64,000 bases of DNA from Epichloe hybrida. Its lineage: Eukaryota; Ascomycota; Sordariomycetes; Hypocreales; Clavicipitaceae. The DNA is taken from positions 62,001 to 126,000 of the forward strand of contig JAFEKR010000063.1 of the NCBI GenBank assembly GCA_019022495.1. Reading direction: 5' to 3'. This document shows, one piece after another, positions 1-11,414 of this stretch. How positions within the stretch are numbered: position 1 is the stretch's first letter; every line of letters starts with the position of its first letter. A program made the translations under genes and the position numbers. The notes under the pieces were generated by a model. It was not told the DNA's origin. It worked only from the letters and a program-made list of their open reading frames with translations, and did no database searches.

Positions 1-1216
1 CTGCTCGAAGAATCCACCTTTGCATCGCGATCGAGGACATGGCCACCACTGGATCTGCTCACTGATTCTGTAGTACCATCGTCATTCAAGTGATGGGCAG
101 GGCGGGTTGCGTGACTCTGGATTGGCTTGTGAGCAGTGATGCCGTGTCTACCTGCTTTACTTTTACCTGAGCCGACGAGTACGTCTCTGCCTATATTGTG
201 TCCATGATCGGGGTTGGAGAAGTGCGTTGTTTGATCCTTTGGCAAGTCATGGAATGCGACCGGACTGGCCAAGTGGCCACAGGATCTCGGCTCAGATCAT
301 GATCCGACTGTGTCCTTGACGTCTGTGGGGGCGCAGTGGCATCCTGATGAAGCTGATGTAACGGTCCACTTGCTTGATGGCGAGTTTTTGCATCAGTTCC
401 CAGGTTGTGCGGTGACTGCACGTTGCCAGTCACGACAAGCTCGTCGTCTTCCAAAGAATGCTTCCCTAATACCCTGGCAATGGTTTGGGTCAAAGGTTTT
501 GATGCCTCCGCATCATTCGACTCTTCCCTCTTCTCAGTAGGGACCAAATACTAATGCTGATCCAAATAATGAACTTGAGGATAGGCGGCAGTGTTGGCTG
601 GAACGATAGCATCACTCTGCAAGCTGTGTAGATCCTGACGAGACGAGGCTCCTTTTCTACTTGTTTGGGTCTCGGCAGACTCCGGGCTCAAGTAGGTCAT
701 TGGCTTGTGGTATTGATATTGGCTGCCGGTGGGATGATCATGTTTGTGGCTTCCTTGCAGCCTGGCGTGCTGCCGCTCTTGGCGCAAGGTAATCTCTTGC
801 TCATTTCTAACCATCATAAGACATGGACAGAAGCAGGCGTCTGACAAGTCCGCGAAATCGTTTCCCTGAATGCCGTAAAATGCTCGAACAGTCGTCTGAA
901 GCCTAGCAAATATGCACCCATAAACTAATGACTTGTTAGACGACGACACTGATGAAACGAACTGAATGACGAGATACTGACATGGGAAGCAAACGGCCAA
1001 CTGAACACATTCAGCGTTGAAGCAGCCAGAATCAGGAACATATTCGGCATCGGAACCGGAAATTACTGCCTTGAGACGATGAGAAGTTCGGGAGTAAATC
1101 CCACATGGCCAGATTGCTGCTGCCAGACAAGACTTGAGGTTGAATGCCTCGCCTCGGTCGTCATCAGTCGGCCACAGCCAATTTTGCTGCAATTTTTCTT
1201 TTGTCTGCTTTTCCAT
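1..1216 (-). CDS. PLAC8-domain protein with C-terminal 17-residue repeats, partial, frame broken
   Basis: The start codon is taken at 1216-1214, before an MEKQTKEK N-terminus; an upstream 5' exon is possible. A cysteine-rich PLAC8 (DUF614) core follows, including IWPCGIYSRTSHRL and DACFCPCLMMVRNEQEI. The core is split by an in-frame intron of about 75 nt at 905-979 with a CTAAC branch site. PLAC8 proteins are small, often membrane-associated; the role here is unknown. After the core comes an array of short repeats around the pattern H-x-L-x-x-D, at 611, 443, 392, 341, 284, 234, 183, 78 and 24. Most copies are 51 nt apart. An in-frame TAG at 553-551 and a one-base shift between 252 and 283 interrupt the array, and the gene runs off the left edge. 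It may be a pseudogene, have an unrecognised intron, or contain sequence errors. Family call fairly sure; gene integrity doubtful. Confidence 0.6.
24..628 (-). repeat. Coding tandem array, 51-nt (17-residue) unit, H-x-L-x-x-D core
   Basis: On the minus strand the hexapeptides HSLQSD (611-628), HSLEDD (443-460), HNLGTD (392-409), HQLHQD (341-358), HDLSRD (284-301), HDLPKD (234-251), HNIGRD (183-200), HHLNDD (78-95) and HVLDRD (24-41) recur. Spacing is 51 nt between several neighbours. It is 50 nt between HDLSRD and HDLPKD, exactly where the reading frame changes. This marks a single-base loss within an old protein repeat. Confidence 0.75.
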
Positions 1217-3516
1217 GATTGCACAAGGGTCGAGGCTATCAGATGGAGTGGAGTAGACTTGGCCCACGTCGGGGGATTTGGTAAAACAGATCGCTGGATA
1301 TGATTGCCGTACGAAAGAGGCGACGAAATGAGCAGTTTGATAAATGTATTGGACCCAACCAACGTACAAGAATGACGAGAAATGCAGAGCGGAAGAATGC
1401 TGGAGTGCAAGAAGACAGATGCTGATTCGAAAATGAAATGATCCAGAGAGAAAGAGAAAGAAGACAGATGGTAACGGAGGAAGTGACAAGGAGTTGCCGT
1501 GAGCAAGAGCAGGTGGCAGACAGCTGCTCGCCTGCCTTGACATGAATTACAGCTGTCGTCCACAGAGCACTTGAACAGTCAAGACTCCATTTTTGGAAAG
1601 CAAGGTGAGCAGAAAGAGGCTGGTATGACTGCCGTGATTACGCGTGGTTTTTTTTTGCCATTCGATTCAGGTGGCCTGATATTGGATCCAGTGATGGCCT
1701 GTCATGGGGGATCTTTCCTACCAAGCAGCGCTTAAGCGAGACAGAAAGAGAAACTTGACATCGCAGGACACACAAACAGCGATATTCTCTCGAGATAAGT
1801 GTCCAATAACAACGTGAGAAAATTTGTCGCCGGGCCTGAACCCTGGAGAGAGAAGAAAAGAAGAGGAGGAGGGAATTTCGCCTTTCCCTCAAATTCAAAG
1901 CTACACCGCGGCAAATTTAGCACAACCGTAGATCTTGTCTCACACCAATAAGGATAAGTTCACCAATCCTTGCATTTCTCTTTTTCCGAGCGTGCGATCC
2001 GGGTCTCGCCAAGTTACATGGAAGCTGAGCCTGGACGTAGCGTTGTAGGCCAATATGGCCCAAGATTTGAACAGATCCGAAGTCTCCTTGGCTTCAAACC
2101 TCGTGGCAGTGGCTGAAGACTTTTTGTTGATAATCAATCCGACACACATGCGATCAATTGTCAGTCATTTCTGTGGACTCACGATACTGACGTTGCACAA
2201 TGTGGTAGCACGAGCAGCACTACGCATTATGATCTGCAAAATTACACCTTGCTTGTCATTTGAAGCAATCAAGGGGTTGATGTAAAGTCGGCGCCAGTAC
2301 TCTATGCCTACCTACCTGGCAGTGTGGTTTAGGCAGGGAAATGCTCGTTGTCGAACAACATCAAACGCATCAAATGGCGCCGAATTCCGAGTCGTGGTCT
2401 TGCGAGGCACCAGTTATTTTAATTGGCTGTAATCCGTACTCCGTATGGGACTAGACAAATTGCTAATGAGTGCCATGTAGGCTACGGACGGGAGGGCGGC
2501 CGGAAACAAGTGCCACACCCAAGCGGGTGGATGAGATAAACAGACGGTCAGTTCTATCTCCATCACCTGACGACTCCATTAAAATAAAATGTTTCGGCCA
2601 AGAAATCTTTTGATCCCATGATGAGGAGCAGCCTGACCCGACAGCCAGTGCCAATAATAGGCACTGTGTTGTTGCATGCATGACATGTGGGCTCATGGCT
2701 GCATGACTGAGCTGAATAGGGATATCTCAGGGAATGGTATGCAAGATGTTTCGCTTTCGCTGTCCCGTTCCCGGCCATGTTTTGTTTGTCCATGCAGCAG
2801 GAAGGCAAGACACCGGATGAATGATGGTGGATGATGGATGACAAGTGGGAAACGAGAAATTCTACCCCGTACATACGGATCCGTATTACTCCATAACAAC
2901 AAGAGAAAAAGGGGGTCCACCCCAATTTAAACCAAACAAATGCCATGGCACAACCAACACTGGCAGGTCTAGCATGGCATAGCGGATTCGGAGCTCAAGG
3001 CCCAGGCGCTTGACTCGCCTGATCAGTGATGAACCACCAAAACGCCACCGACACCACACCGAGGTATTTGAGATGCGTCTTCATTAAGCCAGCTCTGTGC
3101 TGCATTGCTGCATTGCTGCATTGCTGCAATCTCATTACAGAGGACATCTCTCTGATCATAGCATTGCGAGTTATCATAGCTGCTTGGTCGAGGCGCAATT
3201 TACAGCACGCGAGTGTACGGACGTAATCCGTACATAGTCCAAACGGAACATTCCGTGGGTAAATGCTTGGAAAATGTCTGCAACGTCTGAAGTCAGTTGT
3301 GCAGCCGCCACGACGCCAAGCCCATGCAAACAGCCTGGCTGGATCGTCACAATTTGAAGCCGCCCAATCAGGGCAAACTGTGCAGCGGCATCAGCATCGG
3401 TCCCTTGTCTGCAGATGTTGTCAACATGGGTTAGTGGGGATGCCTGTCTTCAGAGCCAGCAACAAGCAGCAGCATCTGGTGGTATTGAGATGCAGTGATG
3501 GGCAATTACGGACGTA
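1217..3516. other. Intergenic, no gene supported
   Basis: About 2.3 kb upstream of the PLAC8 gene. Open frames here are short and lack conserved motifs. It holds an 8-nt tandem repeat of about four copies at 3100-3129 and copies of the TACGGAGTA-type palindrome at 2431-2446, 2868-2892 and 3215-3236. The first few hundred bases are probably promoter and 5' UTR of the PLAC8 gene. Confidence 0.5.
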
Positions 3517-3681
3517 TTACATGTAGGGAGCACTCTTGACGAAAAATAATTGCTGGGGTCTCGAACTAGCCCCGGTCGCACCTCCCTCCGTGATGTCTGG
3601 CCATCCATTGGGATCCTCAAAGTCCCGTTTGAGCCGCTCCTGGGTCTCGGTCTCCCTGGACTCGTGTCCGGCGTAGTCCAT
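3517..3681 (-). CDS. Possible small coding exon, function unknown
   Basis: A 54-codon frame from ATG at 3681 to a stop at 3517 has composition typical of real protein: charged, with a DYAGHESRETETQERLKRDF-like stretch and PNGWPDITEGG. The open frame extends upstream without a start to about 3750, so this may be the last exon of a short spliced gene. I recognise no family. The upstream exon could not be fixed, because candidate GTGAG donors near 3750 and 3800 give no consistent phase. Treat it as a candidate only. Confidence 0.3.
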   Translation of the reverse strand: MDYAGHESRETETQERLKRDFEDPNGWPDITEGGATGASSRPQQLFFVKSAPYM

Positions 3682-4386
3682 AGTAGAGCGCCAGTGCTCA
3701 GGCGTGCGACTCCAGCAGAAGTAACAAAAACCTGGGCGTCTCCCTCTCACATTCCTGCTGTGGTTCCGCTCTCATTGCCCGCTTTCGCTTGAAAATCGAC
3801 TCACCTGCTTCCTGCTTCCGTTTCTTTCTCACCGGAAAAAGCAATTAGCCAACGTTTCTGGTGTCTTAATCGTACTTAAGAGTGTCGCTTGTTGCCTGAT
3901 TATTGCAACCAATAATCCAGCACGAACCGGGTCCGGTTTTTAGTGTGTGGCCGGAAGCGATATTTTTTGTCCACATCCGCGCTGGTCTTACAACTTCTCG
4001 ACCAAACAAACGACCACCTCCACCAGAAACGCACCTTGTCACCGAACGGCAGAGAGGAGACAAGACAATCACCAGCCTCTACATTCTCTCTTCTTTCCAC
4101 CCTCTTGTCGACAAATTCAGCTTCTTCGGCCTCGGCATCCCCTAAAATTTACTGCTTGCTGTCGCTGCTGTTGTGGATACAGCCACCACAAGAGCAAGCG
4201 TCCCTTACTACGTCTGGGTAAGTGCCATCTTGATCAATCCTTACCTTTTCCTGTAGCCCGAACAGATATTTCTACACAAAAGCAGGAAACAGACACTAGG
4301 GTTCTCCCTTCTACCAAGCCATTTTCAAAGACTCTTCTTCTAATCGCATTTCAATCAGACACCAACATTACAAGACAGCCGCGACC
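3682..4386. promoter_or_regulatory. Promoter and 5' UTR region of the 4387 gene
   Basis: Pyrimidine-rich DNA typical of a fungal leader. A likely 5' UTR intron starts with GTAAGTGCC at 4220 and may end at the TTTCAATCAG near 4358, shortly before the start codon. No coding sequence was recognised. Confidence 0.4.
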
Positions 4387-4842
4387 ATGGTTCCACAACA
4401 GGAAAAGGTCGAGAGCTATCCTTTGACAGATACAAACCTCGCTGTCCCCGATCCAACTGCGAAAGGGCCATCGGTCCGAGTGGCCTCCTTGGAGAGAACA
4501 CCGAGCGGTACGACTGCACGGTCCGACAACAGCAATCCATTCGAAACTGATGTCGAAGCCATGATGATGACCGCCTCTATGGACAAACCGCGCGGTAGTG
4601 TCATCCTCACTCGCAAGAAGGATTGTCAGGTCTGGCCTGACAAGCGTGATTGGAAGCAGAGAGCCAAGGCCGGCAAGAAGAACCGTACTTGTGCATTCAT
4701 GCAACGACTTAGCCGACGCAACAGGATCCTGGTGAAAGTCCTCATCATTGTACTGGTGGTAGGCATCGCCGTCGCCGTAGGTTTCGGTGTCAGCAAACCT
4801 CTGGGAGCCCCTATCTGGGGTGACAAGAACACGCATTCTTGA
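4387..4842 (+). CDS. Small conserved single-span membrane protein, function unknown
   Basis: An intronless frame of 151 residues starts at ATG 4387 in a good context (gcgaccATGG). The first roughly 110 residues are polar and probably cytosolic, with an NPFETDVEAM motif and a basic patch (KRDWKQRAKAGKKNR). One hydrophobic segment follows at about residues 115-136 (ILVKVLIIVLVVGIAVAVGF), with a short tail. Basic residues before the span suggest an N-in, tail-anchor-like topology. I believe proteins of this layout are common conserved hypotheticals in Sordariomycetes, but I know no assigned function. The gene has a long leader with a probable 5' UTR intron. Sure that it is coding; function unknown. 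Confidence 0.75.
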   Translation: MVPQQEKVESYPLTDTNLAVPDPTAKGPSVRVASLERTPSGTTARSDNSNPFETDVEAMMMTASMDKPRGSVILTRKKDCQVWPDKRDWKQRAKAGKKNRTCAFMQRLSRRNRILVKVLIIVLVVGIAVAVGFGVSKPLGAPIWGDKNTHS

Positions 4843-6654
4843 AGCGGTGTATTGCGATGGTTTTTCCATTGAGAATTTCCACGAAACACGTTTACAACTA
4901 GGACGACAATTCTGCCGCTTACATATACGTTTCCCGACCTCGATATACTGTTGTAATTCCGTCGACAACTGCATATAGCATCGTGGACACTCATTGATTT
5001 TTTTTTTCTTTTTCGGTACATACTTTCGCTTAGGATTCGGGGATTTCGTTGGGCGATTTTCCTTTTACAGCCATTGCAATCTTTCCAGCACTGCTAGGTG
5101 AAAACCTCTACCGAGCCGGCAGAGCCATCATTTGCATCAGCGTGGCGTTTTTCTGGCGTTTTAGACCCTGATCGGGCAACCCAAAGACGGGCACATTGGC
5201 ATGACAGGCAAGATTGGGTGTGGAGAGAATGTGGATCGAATCGCTAGATCACGGTACATGCATGCCTCTGTTCGGAAGGACAGGCACGATTATAGAAGCG
5301 CGTCTAGAGACATTGATGCAATACATTGTTGGCCACAACGCGGCCGCACACCGAGCTTGGTCACGTGAAGTACCTTGCAAAAGATGGCATCTAGTTGTGC
5401 TCTCCAGGCCATTAAACAGGGAAAACGCGCTATTGTGAGAAAAGCCACCAGGTACTCTGCAAGTTCAAGTCGCCACTATTGGCTGAAGGGCATGCATGGC
5501 ACCGCTTGCAGTACACATGGAACGAAGTGCCTCTCCCTCCTGTTCCCTCTCCACAAAAAGACCAGAGAGAAAAGACTAGCCGTGTTCCTGCACAAGCGGG
5601 CCTAGATCATGCGGAGTTGCCCCGCCGCCACACAAATAGCTCAGCACCCTACGGAGTATTACCTGTCGGTCCGGTTGCCGCCAGCATCACGTCCGCGGGC
5701 TTCGGATGGGATCATCCGCATGATACGACTGTCGGCGGCAGGGGAGTTTTGCTGCTATCCAGCGTGATATCCCGTCGGTAGCTCGACGGGGTCTCTGGGC
5801 TCTGGGCTCTGGGCTCTGGGCTCTGGGCACGGCCCTTGTCAAGTAGTTTGGAGATGAAGGAGGCTGATGATGCGTCCTGGACAGGCAGGAGGCAGGCGTT
5901 CGGTTCAATCAAAATATTCATTCATTAATGAGACCCACCCGTTCCGTCGTTGCTGACAAGACTCATGATGCGCTTGGAAAACCCGGCATGGCCATGTCCA
6001 GTGTGTAGGGAATGTTGCTTGATTGCCATATTGTCTAATTGCCAATGTATCAATGTCAATGTTGTGTGCCCCATCGCCTTGCCGGCAATCTTGTTCCAGG
6101 CTCTTGTCTGCTCTCCATCGCTGCCTCCCTCTTTTCGCCATCCGCAGTTCACCGGCCCTGTGCCATTGACCTCGCTGGGCCAGCCCATGATCCAAATAGC
6201 ACATACAGCAGCGGGTAGATACGGCTGACGTTCACATCAGCCTTGGCACCTGCCGTTCCCTGGCTTATCCAGCATTGGAAAGCGTGAACAATATCCACCA
6301 GTTTTCTACGCCGTTTGCAACAAGCAGCACCGTGCCCACGCAAGCGAGCCCAGCCACTATCCGACCAGTATAGCCGAGTTAAAAAAAGAAATTAGTAGCG
6401 TTCAATATGATTACAGTGTACTGATGGCTCCCATGGCTGCCCTCCGATTATAGCAGCGAGGCATCCCGTTCTCCAGCTCCCAATTTCTGATCGGAAGTTT
6501 CGAGGCTGTCTTTGAGATCCAGGTGCTCCTGGATTTTTTTTTTTTTCGTTTTTTTTTCTCCCTTGGGTGACGCCCCATGCCGAAGAAATATTGTCTGCTG
6601 GAATGCAGCGTCGTGTAGACCTAACGAAACCACCTTTGGCGATTGGCCTTGCAA
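4843..6654. other. Intergenic, about 1.8 kb, no gene supported
   Basis: It contains the 3' flank of the 4387 gene, a 7-nt tandem repeat (tctgggc, five copies) at 5792-5828, one palindrome copy near 5650 (TACGGAGTA) and T-runs near 6536-6560. Open frames here look like chance frames. Confidence 0.45.
5792..5828. repeat. Short tandem repeat, 7-nt unit (tctgggc) x5
   Basis: Five perfect head-to-tail copies are visible. It lies between genes and has no evident function. Confidence 0.85.
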
Positions 6655-7641
6655 TTAGACCGATTGATACAGGAGCAGAGGCTCACCAACATTCTCGATT
6701 TCGGGGATCGTGCATTTGAGGTCGAACGCTTTCGAAAGGACAATTTTGAAAATCTGACGAGTTGTTAGTTTTGGCTGAGCCCAGCAGAAGGCAGGTCCTA
6801 TGGTACCTTTTGGACATTGATGCTGTGGCTCGTACTCGAGAATATCAAAGATGCACGCATTGCCTTGGCAAATCGCCTCGCCTGCGAGCCGGTCAGCCTC
6901 AACTTGTGGTTATCATCTCCATTGGAAAAAGGGGTATTATACCTGGTTTGAGATCTCCTCCTGGTCCTGTAAGGGGAAATTGACAAAGTGATCGTACTTT
7001 GTTCCCACTAGGATCGGAATGGCCGTCTTGTTGAAGCCTCGGCCTTGCCTGTACCATTCCTTGATGCTGTTCAGCGTGCTCTTCCTTGTCAGGTCAAACA
7101 TGAAAAGAATAGCCACCGCATCATTGCACACCAGCGGAAGCATGTTGACAAACTCCCGCTGGCCACCCAAGTCCCAGATGGAAAAAGTGATTTCGGTTTT
7201 GCGGATCGAAATGGTCTTCTCCATAAAGTTCACACCCAGAGTCTGAATATAATCTTCGTCCCAGCTGCCCTCGACGTATTTCACCATGAGGGAAGTTTTT
7301 CCAATCTGCGCATCACCCACCATCCCGACCTTGATTACCACGTGGTTCCGGCCGTTTGCAGGCTCACCTGATCCCGATCTATAGTCGCTGTGGGCCTGAT
7401 GTACCGGATTTGATAATCCACTTGCCGGCCGTGATAACGAAGGGCCAGACACGGGAGGTGTGTATCGGTGAGCGGGGTCGTCATCGTGTCTTGGGCTGGC
7501 AGGCGTTGCTTGATCTATTGACTGGCTTTGCTGGTGGTGAAAGCCATTGTTGGCGGCGACGTGCGGTGAGCCTTCGATGCCGCCGAATGTGTCGTCGGGG
7601 CCGTCGAGGGGCGTCACGCGAGCGAGATGGTCCGTTTCCAT
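6655..7641 (-). CDS. spg1: Septum-promoting Ras-like GTPase Spg1/Tem1
   Basis: Exons are 7641-6943, 6881-6807 and 6753-6655. The introns (6882-6942 and 6754-6806) have CTGAC and CTAAC branch sites. Spg1/Tem1 starts the septation initiation (mitotic exit) network from the spindle pole body. All G motifs are visible: GDAQIGKT (P-loop), TLGVNFMEK (switch I), WDLGGQREF (switch II), VGTKYD, and [11 protein letters not shown] near the end. The protein ends [14 protein letters not shown]. The GTPase domain follows a long, low-complexity N-terminal extension of at least 100 residues. 7641 is the first in-frame ATG, but the open frame continues upstream to about 7848 with coding-like composition. An upstream start exon is therefore possible and the N-terminus is uncertain. 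Identity is very secure. Confidence 0.9.
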
Positions 7642-7849
7642 GACGCCAGTGGTGACTGCGTTGCTGTGGACGTGATCGGGGGCAGCGTCGCCCGCTGCTG
7701 GCTGCTGAGGGGGATCCAGTTTGGCAGAAGTTTGATGGCGGTTCTTTTTTTTGAAGCGAATGGACAGGCCGTGGCCAGGATAAGGAGCGGGCCGGGTCGA
7801 TGACGATGTTGTAGATGAAGATGGACAAAACCGTTGGGCGCAAGGCAAC

Positions 7850-9301
7850 GCGGGTTGAAGCCTGATTCAGCTGGCGGGACACATGCAATATGGCTTGTCA
7901 GCTTTTACGGAGAAACCGCACCACCACCACCACCACGTTGCGATCTAGATGGGAGGAGCTTAGCTCGACAGCCGTGGATGGCACCAAGCAGCGAAAACCA
8001 ATGGAGATGAACAAAACACAGCACGGGATAATCCGTGCTGGGGTCGAGTTCCGGATTCGACGACGGTGGCCGGGATGCAGTCAGGGGATTGGCGACGAAG
8101 ATGAGGGGCTTGGGCGATGGAAGAATGATGGAAATGTCTGGTTTGGGACGAAGTTACCATGGGTAGTTCGTTCAGTCGGTGCAGTGTGCTGGAGTCTGGA
8201 CTGAAACCAGGGAGCTATGAAGCCAAGCCGACCACCGGGGGCTGGGCCACAAAACGGGTGCTCGGCAATGGGCAAGTTTAGTGCGGTCACTGCGGTGCAT
8301 GCTCCGTAGCAGAAGCCAGGCCAGGGCGTAGACTCACTGATCAGTTGGACCGGACCTGGCCGGGACCTCGTTACAGGTTGCGCAGGGGTGTGGGTGGGTT
8401 GAGATCTGAATGCAACAGCATGGAACACATCAGCACACGTTGATCAAGCCGCCGCCGCGATAAAATTCACAAGTAGGCTTGCGAGATCAATGACATCGAC
8501 GTCTTTGACCATGACTCGAACCGGGCTCTACCTCATCGACATCCTGCAGCTGTCAAGATCGCAGCTCCGTACTCGATTCTAGTTCGTGGCCTGGCAGCTG
8601 ACTTTGGCGCTGTGTACCACAACAACTAGACGTGATTTGACGCGTTTCAACACTGATGCGATGAGTCGTACGACATGAGACTCCGGCCTCGTTCATCTTG
8701 TTGAGCAATGCGCAGTTGAAGATACCCACCTTAATATCACGAGGTAACACTGCGTTGTTGATCTCGTAAACCACGCGGCCGGTAGACCTGTCTCTCACGG
8801 TCTCACCCGACTTATCTTTGGCGAGACTGGTTGTCAGATCGCATTCCATTGGCGCTTCGCGGCTATTATCACGCCACTACATCCATCATCCGCCCTGTCG
8901 AGACGACAACCCAGCCAAGGACCCTGTCTGTCTTCAACAAGGACGAGAAACATAGAAGAAAAAAATACAGCGGCTTCTAGAACATGCATCTCTCGTTGCT
9001 CTTATGTTTCGTTTGATCTGACTGGCCATATCCCACACGTCCGCACCAAGTGCAAGATGACTAAGGGAAAATGCCCCACCCCCACCCAGCACTGAGCCGC
9101 TGGTATCAGCAGCTTGCCAGAGGTCGGCTACATCCTTTCCTCTGTGCGTTCTGTGCGTTCCGTTATTAAATAAAAACTTCATTCGTCTCCCAGCGCCACG
9201 GCCATTCACTAGCAGTTTAGCAAGCTGTACACACCTGCTTCCCCCGATCCTGGACCAAGAACCGTCTTCTGTCTTCAATTCGGCACGCCCACTCCGACGC
9301 A
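7850..9301. other. Intergenic, leader of spg1 and promoter of the H-protein gene
   Basis: No gene is clearly supported. A 98-codon minus-strand frame from ATG 8849 to 8553 is open and somewhat coding-like (RDRSTGRVVYEINNAVLPRD). It has no recognisable family and may be chance. The bases just before 9302 are the H-protein leader. Confidence 0.4.
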
Positions 9302-9919
9302 ATGGCCTCGATTGCTTGCTCTTTGCGCGCCGTCGTCCGGCCCGCCGCCGTCGTACGAATGGCTCCCCGCGCCGCTGTCCGCACCTTTTCGACCACTCGC
9401 ATGAGTATGTTACAGCAACCTACCTCGTGGCCATCAATCCATGCGGCGTAGAATCCCTCAAATGCGTGCATGTTGACATGATCGGATGGGTTGCTAACAA
9501 TCCCTCAATCAAATCTCACAGGCTTGGTCAAAAAGTACACCAAGGACCACGAGTGGGTTGACCTGTCCGCCGACCGCAAGTCCGCCACGATCGGCATCTC
9601 TGAATATGCCGCCGAGCAGCTCGGTGACGTTGTCTACGTCGAACTGCCCGAGACCACGGGCGACTTTGTCGATCAGGGCGATGCCATTGGCGCCGTCGAG
9701 TCGGTCAAGTCGGCTAGCGATATCAACTCTCCCATCCGATGCAGGGTCGCCCAGGGTAATTCCTCGCTCGAAGAGAAGCCCGCCACCATCAACAAGGTTC
9801 CCGAAGATGACAGCAACGGCGGGGGTTGGATCGTCAAGGTTGAAGTGGACGAGGAGGGTGCCAAGCAGTACGATGAGTTGATGGATGCCGAGGCTTACAA
9901 GGCATTCATTTCTGAGTAA
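9302..9919 (+). CDS. gcvH: Glycine cleavage system H protein, mitochondrial
   Basis: Exons 9302-9404 and 9522-9919 give 166 residues. The intron has a GTATGT donor, a TTGCTAACAA branch region and a CTCACAG acceptor. H protein carries the lipoyl arm that shuttles the aminomethyl group between the P, T and L proteins of the mitochondrial glycine decarboxylase. The N-terminus is a typical Arg/Ala/Ser-rich mitochondrial presequence ending near RTFSTTRMS. The mature part has YTKDHEWV, the lipoylation motif ESVKSASDI (lysine near residue 97) and a C-terminal GGWIVKVEV strand region. Length and motifs match the family. The gene is intact and stands alone on its strand. Confidence 0.96.
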
Positions 9920-10430
9920 TGGGTTCTGAGCGACAATGACATCTAGGTTAATGGGGTGGGGAGTGAGATCTGGGGAAGGGAATCCGGCGATGGTCAGCGA
10001 GCAATAGATTAATTGTGGTGTTTCAACGCGCGCGGAATTCTGGGAATTCCTCTTATTTGTATTTCACATTTGGACGCAGTTCAACTTGGCATAGGACAAC
10101 AGACTTTGTTCGAACAGAGCGGTGTTGCTTTCTCGGGTTCTCCTGCTCAATTGACTTGCGTCACCCTGCCCTTGCGCTTCAGCAGGAACATGGTGGCCAG
10201 CGGCCTTGGCGTTTGGTGTTTGTCGAGCGGAAGCAATCAATAGTTGGGCCTACACCTGTGATATATACACGGCTTATTTCAAACATGAACAAATGTCTCG
10301 TCATCCCAATTGCAACGTGCCATCTCATGCTGTAACACCGGTGTATTATTTGTCTCCAGCAAACTGCCTCTCCTGGAAGTGTCGATGTCGATGTTATAGA
10401 ACTTGTTGTACCCTTGCACCAGTGTACGCA
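9920..10430. other. 3' flanks of two convergent genes
   Basis: About 510 bp between the convergent H-protein and porphobilinogen deaminase genes. No coding signal was recognised; it presumably holds both 3' UTRs. Confidence 0.5.
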
Positions 10431-11414
10431 CTACTTGCCCTCCGGGCGAGCCTTGTTGATGGCATCCAGAATCTTGTCGGCACCCTCGCTCACTAGATCT
10501 CTCGCCGCCCTCTTCCCCAGATGATCGGCCTCGTCTCTCGAAGCCACCGTCTCGAGTAACTCGACATCAACACCCTCTTTCCCATCCACCGATACCACCG
10601 TCGCTCGCAACTTGAGCTTTCCGTCCACCCATGTCGTCTCAACTCCGATGGGCACACTGCACCCGCCCTCCAGCTCCCTCATCAGACTCCTCTCGGCAAG
10701 ACACGCCAGCGCCGTGTCCTTGTCCTCAATCGTCCGCAGCACTTCCAACACCCTCTCGTCGCCCAATCGGCATTCCACGCCCAGGGCACCCTGACCCACG
10801 GCGTGCAAGATGCCTCCATTATCCACATCCAAGTACTGCGTGATGTGCTCCCCGAGCCCCATGCGCAGCAGCCCCGCCGCGGCAAGCACAATGGCGCTCA
10901 TCTCCGGGTCCTCGTCCAGCTTCTTCAGCCGGGTCTGAATATTCCCACGCACATCCTTGAACTTCAGATGCGGGTATCGGCGAGCGAGCTGCGCGATTCG
11001 CCGAATGCTGCTCGTGCCGATGACGTTACCATCGGGCAAGTCCCTTATGCTCTTCCATCCGTGTCTATCCCGCAGCTCCCTCTTGATGGCCAGAATATCG
11101 CGGGGGTCCTCGCGCTTGGTGACGGCGCCGAGGACGCAGTTGTCGGGCAAGGTCGTGGGCATGTCCTTGAGGGAGTGGACGACCATGTCGACCTCGCCGG
11201 ACGTGAGCTTCTCTTCGAGCTGCGTGGTCCAGAGGCCCTTGCCGCCGAAGTTGTAGAGGGCCGTGTTCTGGTCGCGGTCGCCCGTCGTGGTGGTGCCGTT
11301 GATGGGGAAGCTGTGCGAGGGGAACAGGGCCTGGAGAGAGGCGACGACGAGCTCGGCTTGGGCCATGGCCAGTGGGGATTTGCGAGTCCCGACGGTGAGG
11401 GAGTCGTTGGCCAT
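10431..11414 (-). CDS. hem3: Hydroxymethylbilane synthase (porphobilinogen deaminase)
   Basis: An intronless 327-residue frame starts at ATG 11414. It polymerises four porphobilinogen molecules into hydroxymethylbilane, the third common step of heme synthesis, in the cytosol. Visible family features are VGTRKSPLAMAQ at the N-terminus, the VDMVVHSLKDMP segment with an active-site aspartate region, GTSSIRRIAQL, RGNIQTRL, and EGGCSVPIG with the dipyrromethane-cofactor cysteine near residue 252. An in-frame ATG exists upstream (11531), but the added 39 residues are low-complexity and the alignment to the family begins at 11414. The gene is divergent from the secreted protein gene at 12082. Confidence 0.96.
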   Translation of the reverse strand: MANDSLTVGTRKSPLAMAQAELVVASLQALFPSHSFPINGTTTTGDRDQNTALYNFGGKGLWTTQLEEKLTSGEVDMVVHSLKDMPTTLPDNCVLGAVTKREDPRDILAIKRELRDRHGWKSIRDLPDGNVIGTSSIRRIAQLARRYPHLKFKDVRGNIQTRLKKLDEDPEMSAIVLAAAGLLRMGLGEHITQYLDVDNGGILHAVGQGALGVECRLGDERVLEVLRTIEDKDTALACLAERSLMRELEGGCSVPIGVETTWVDGKLKLRATVVSVDGKEGVDVELLETVASRDEADHLGKRAARDLVSEGADKILDAINKARPEGK

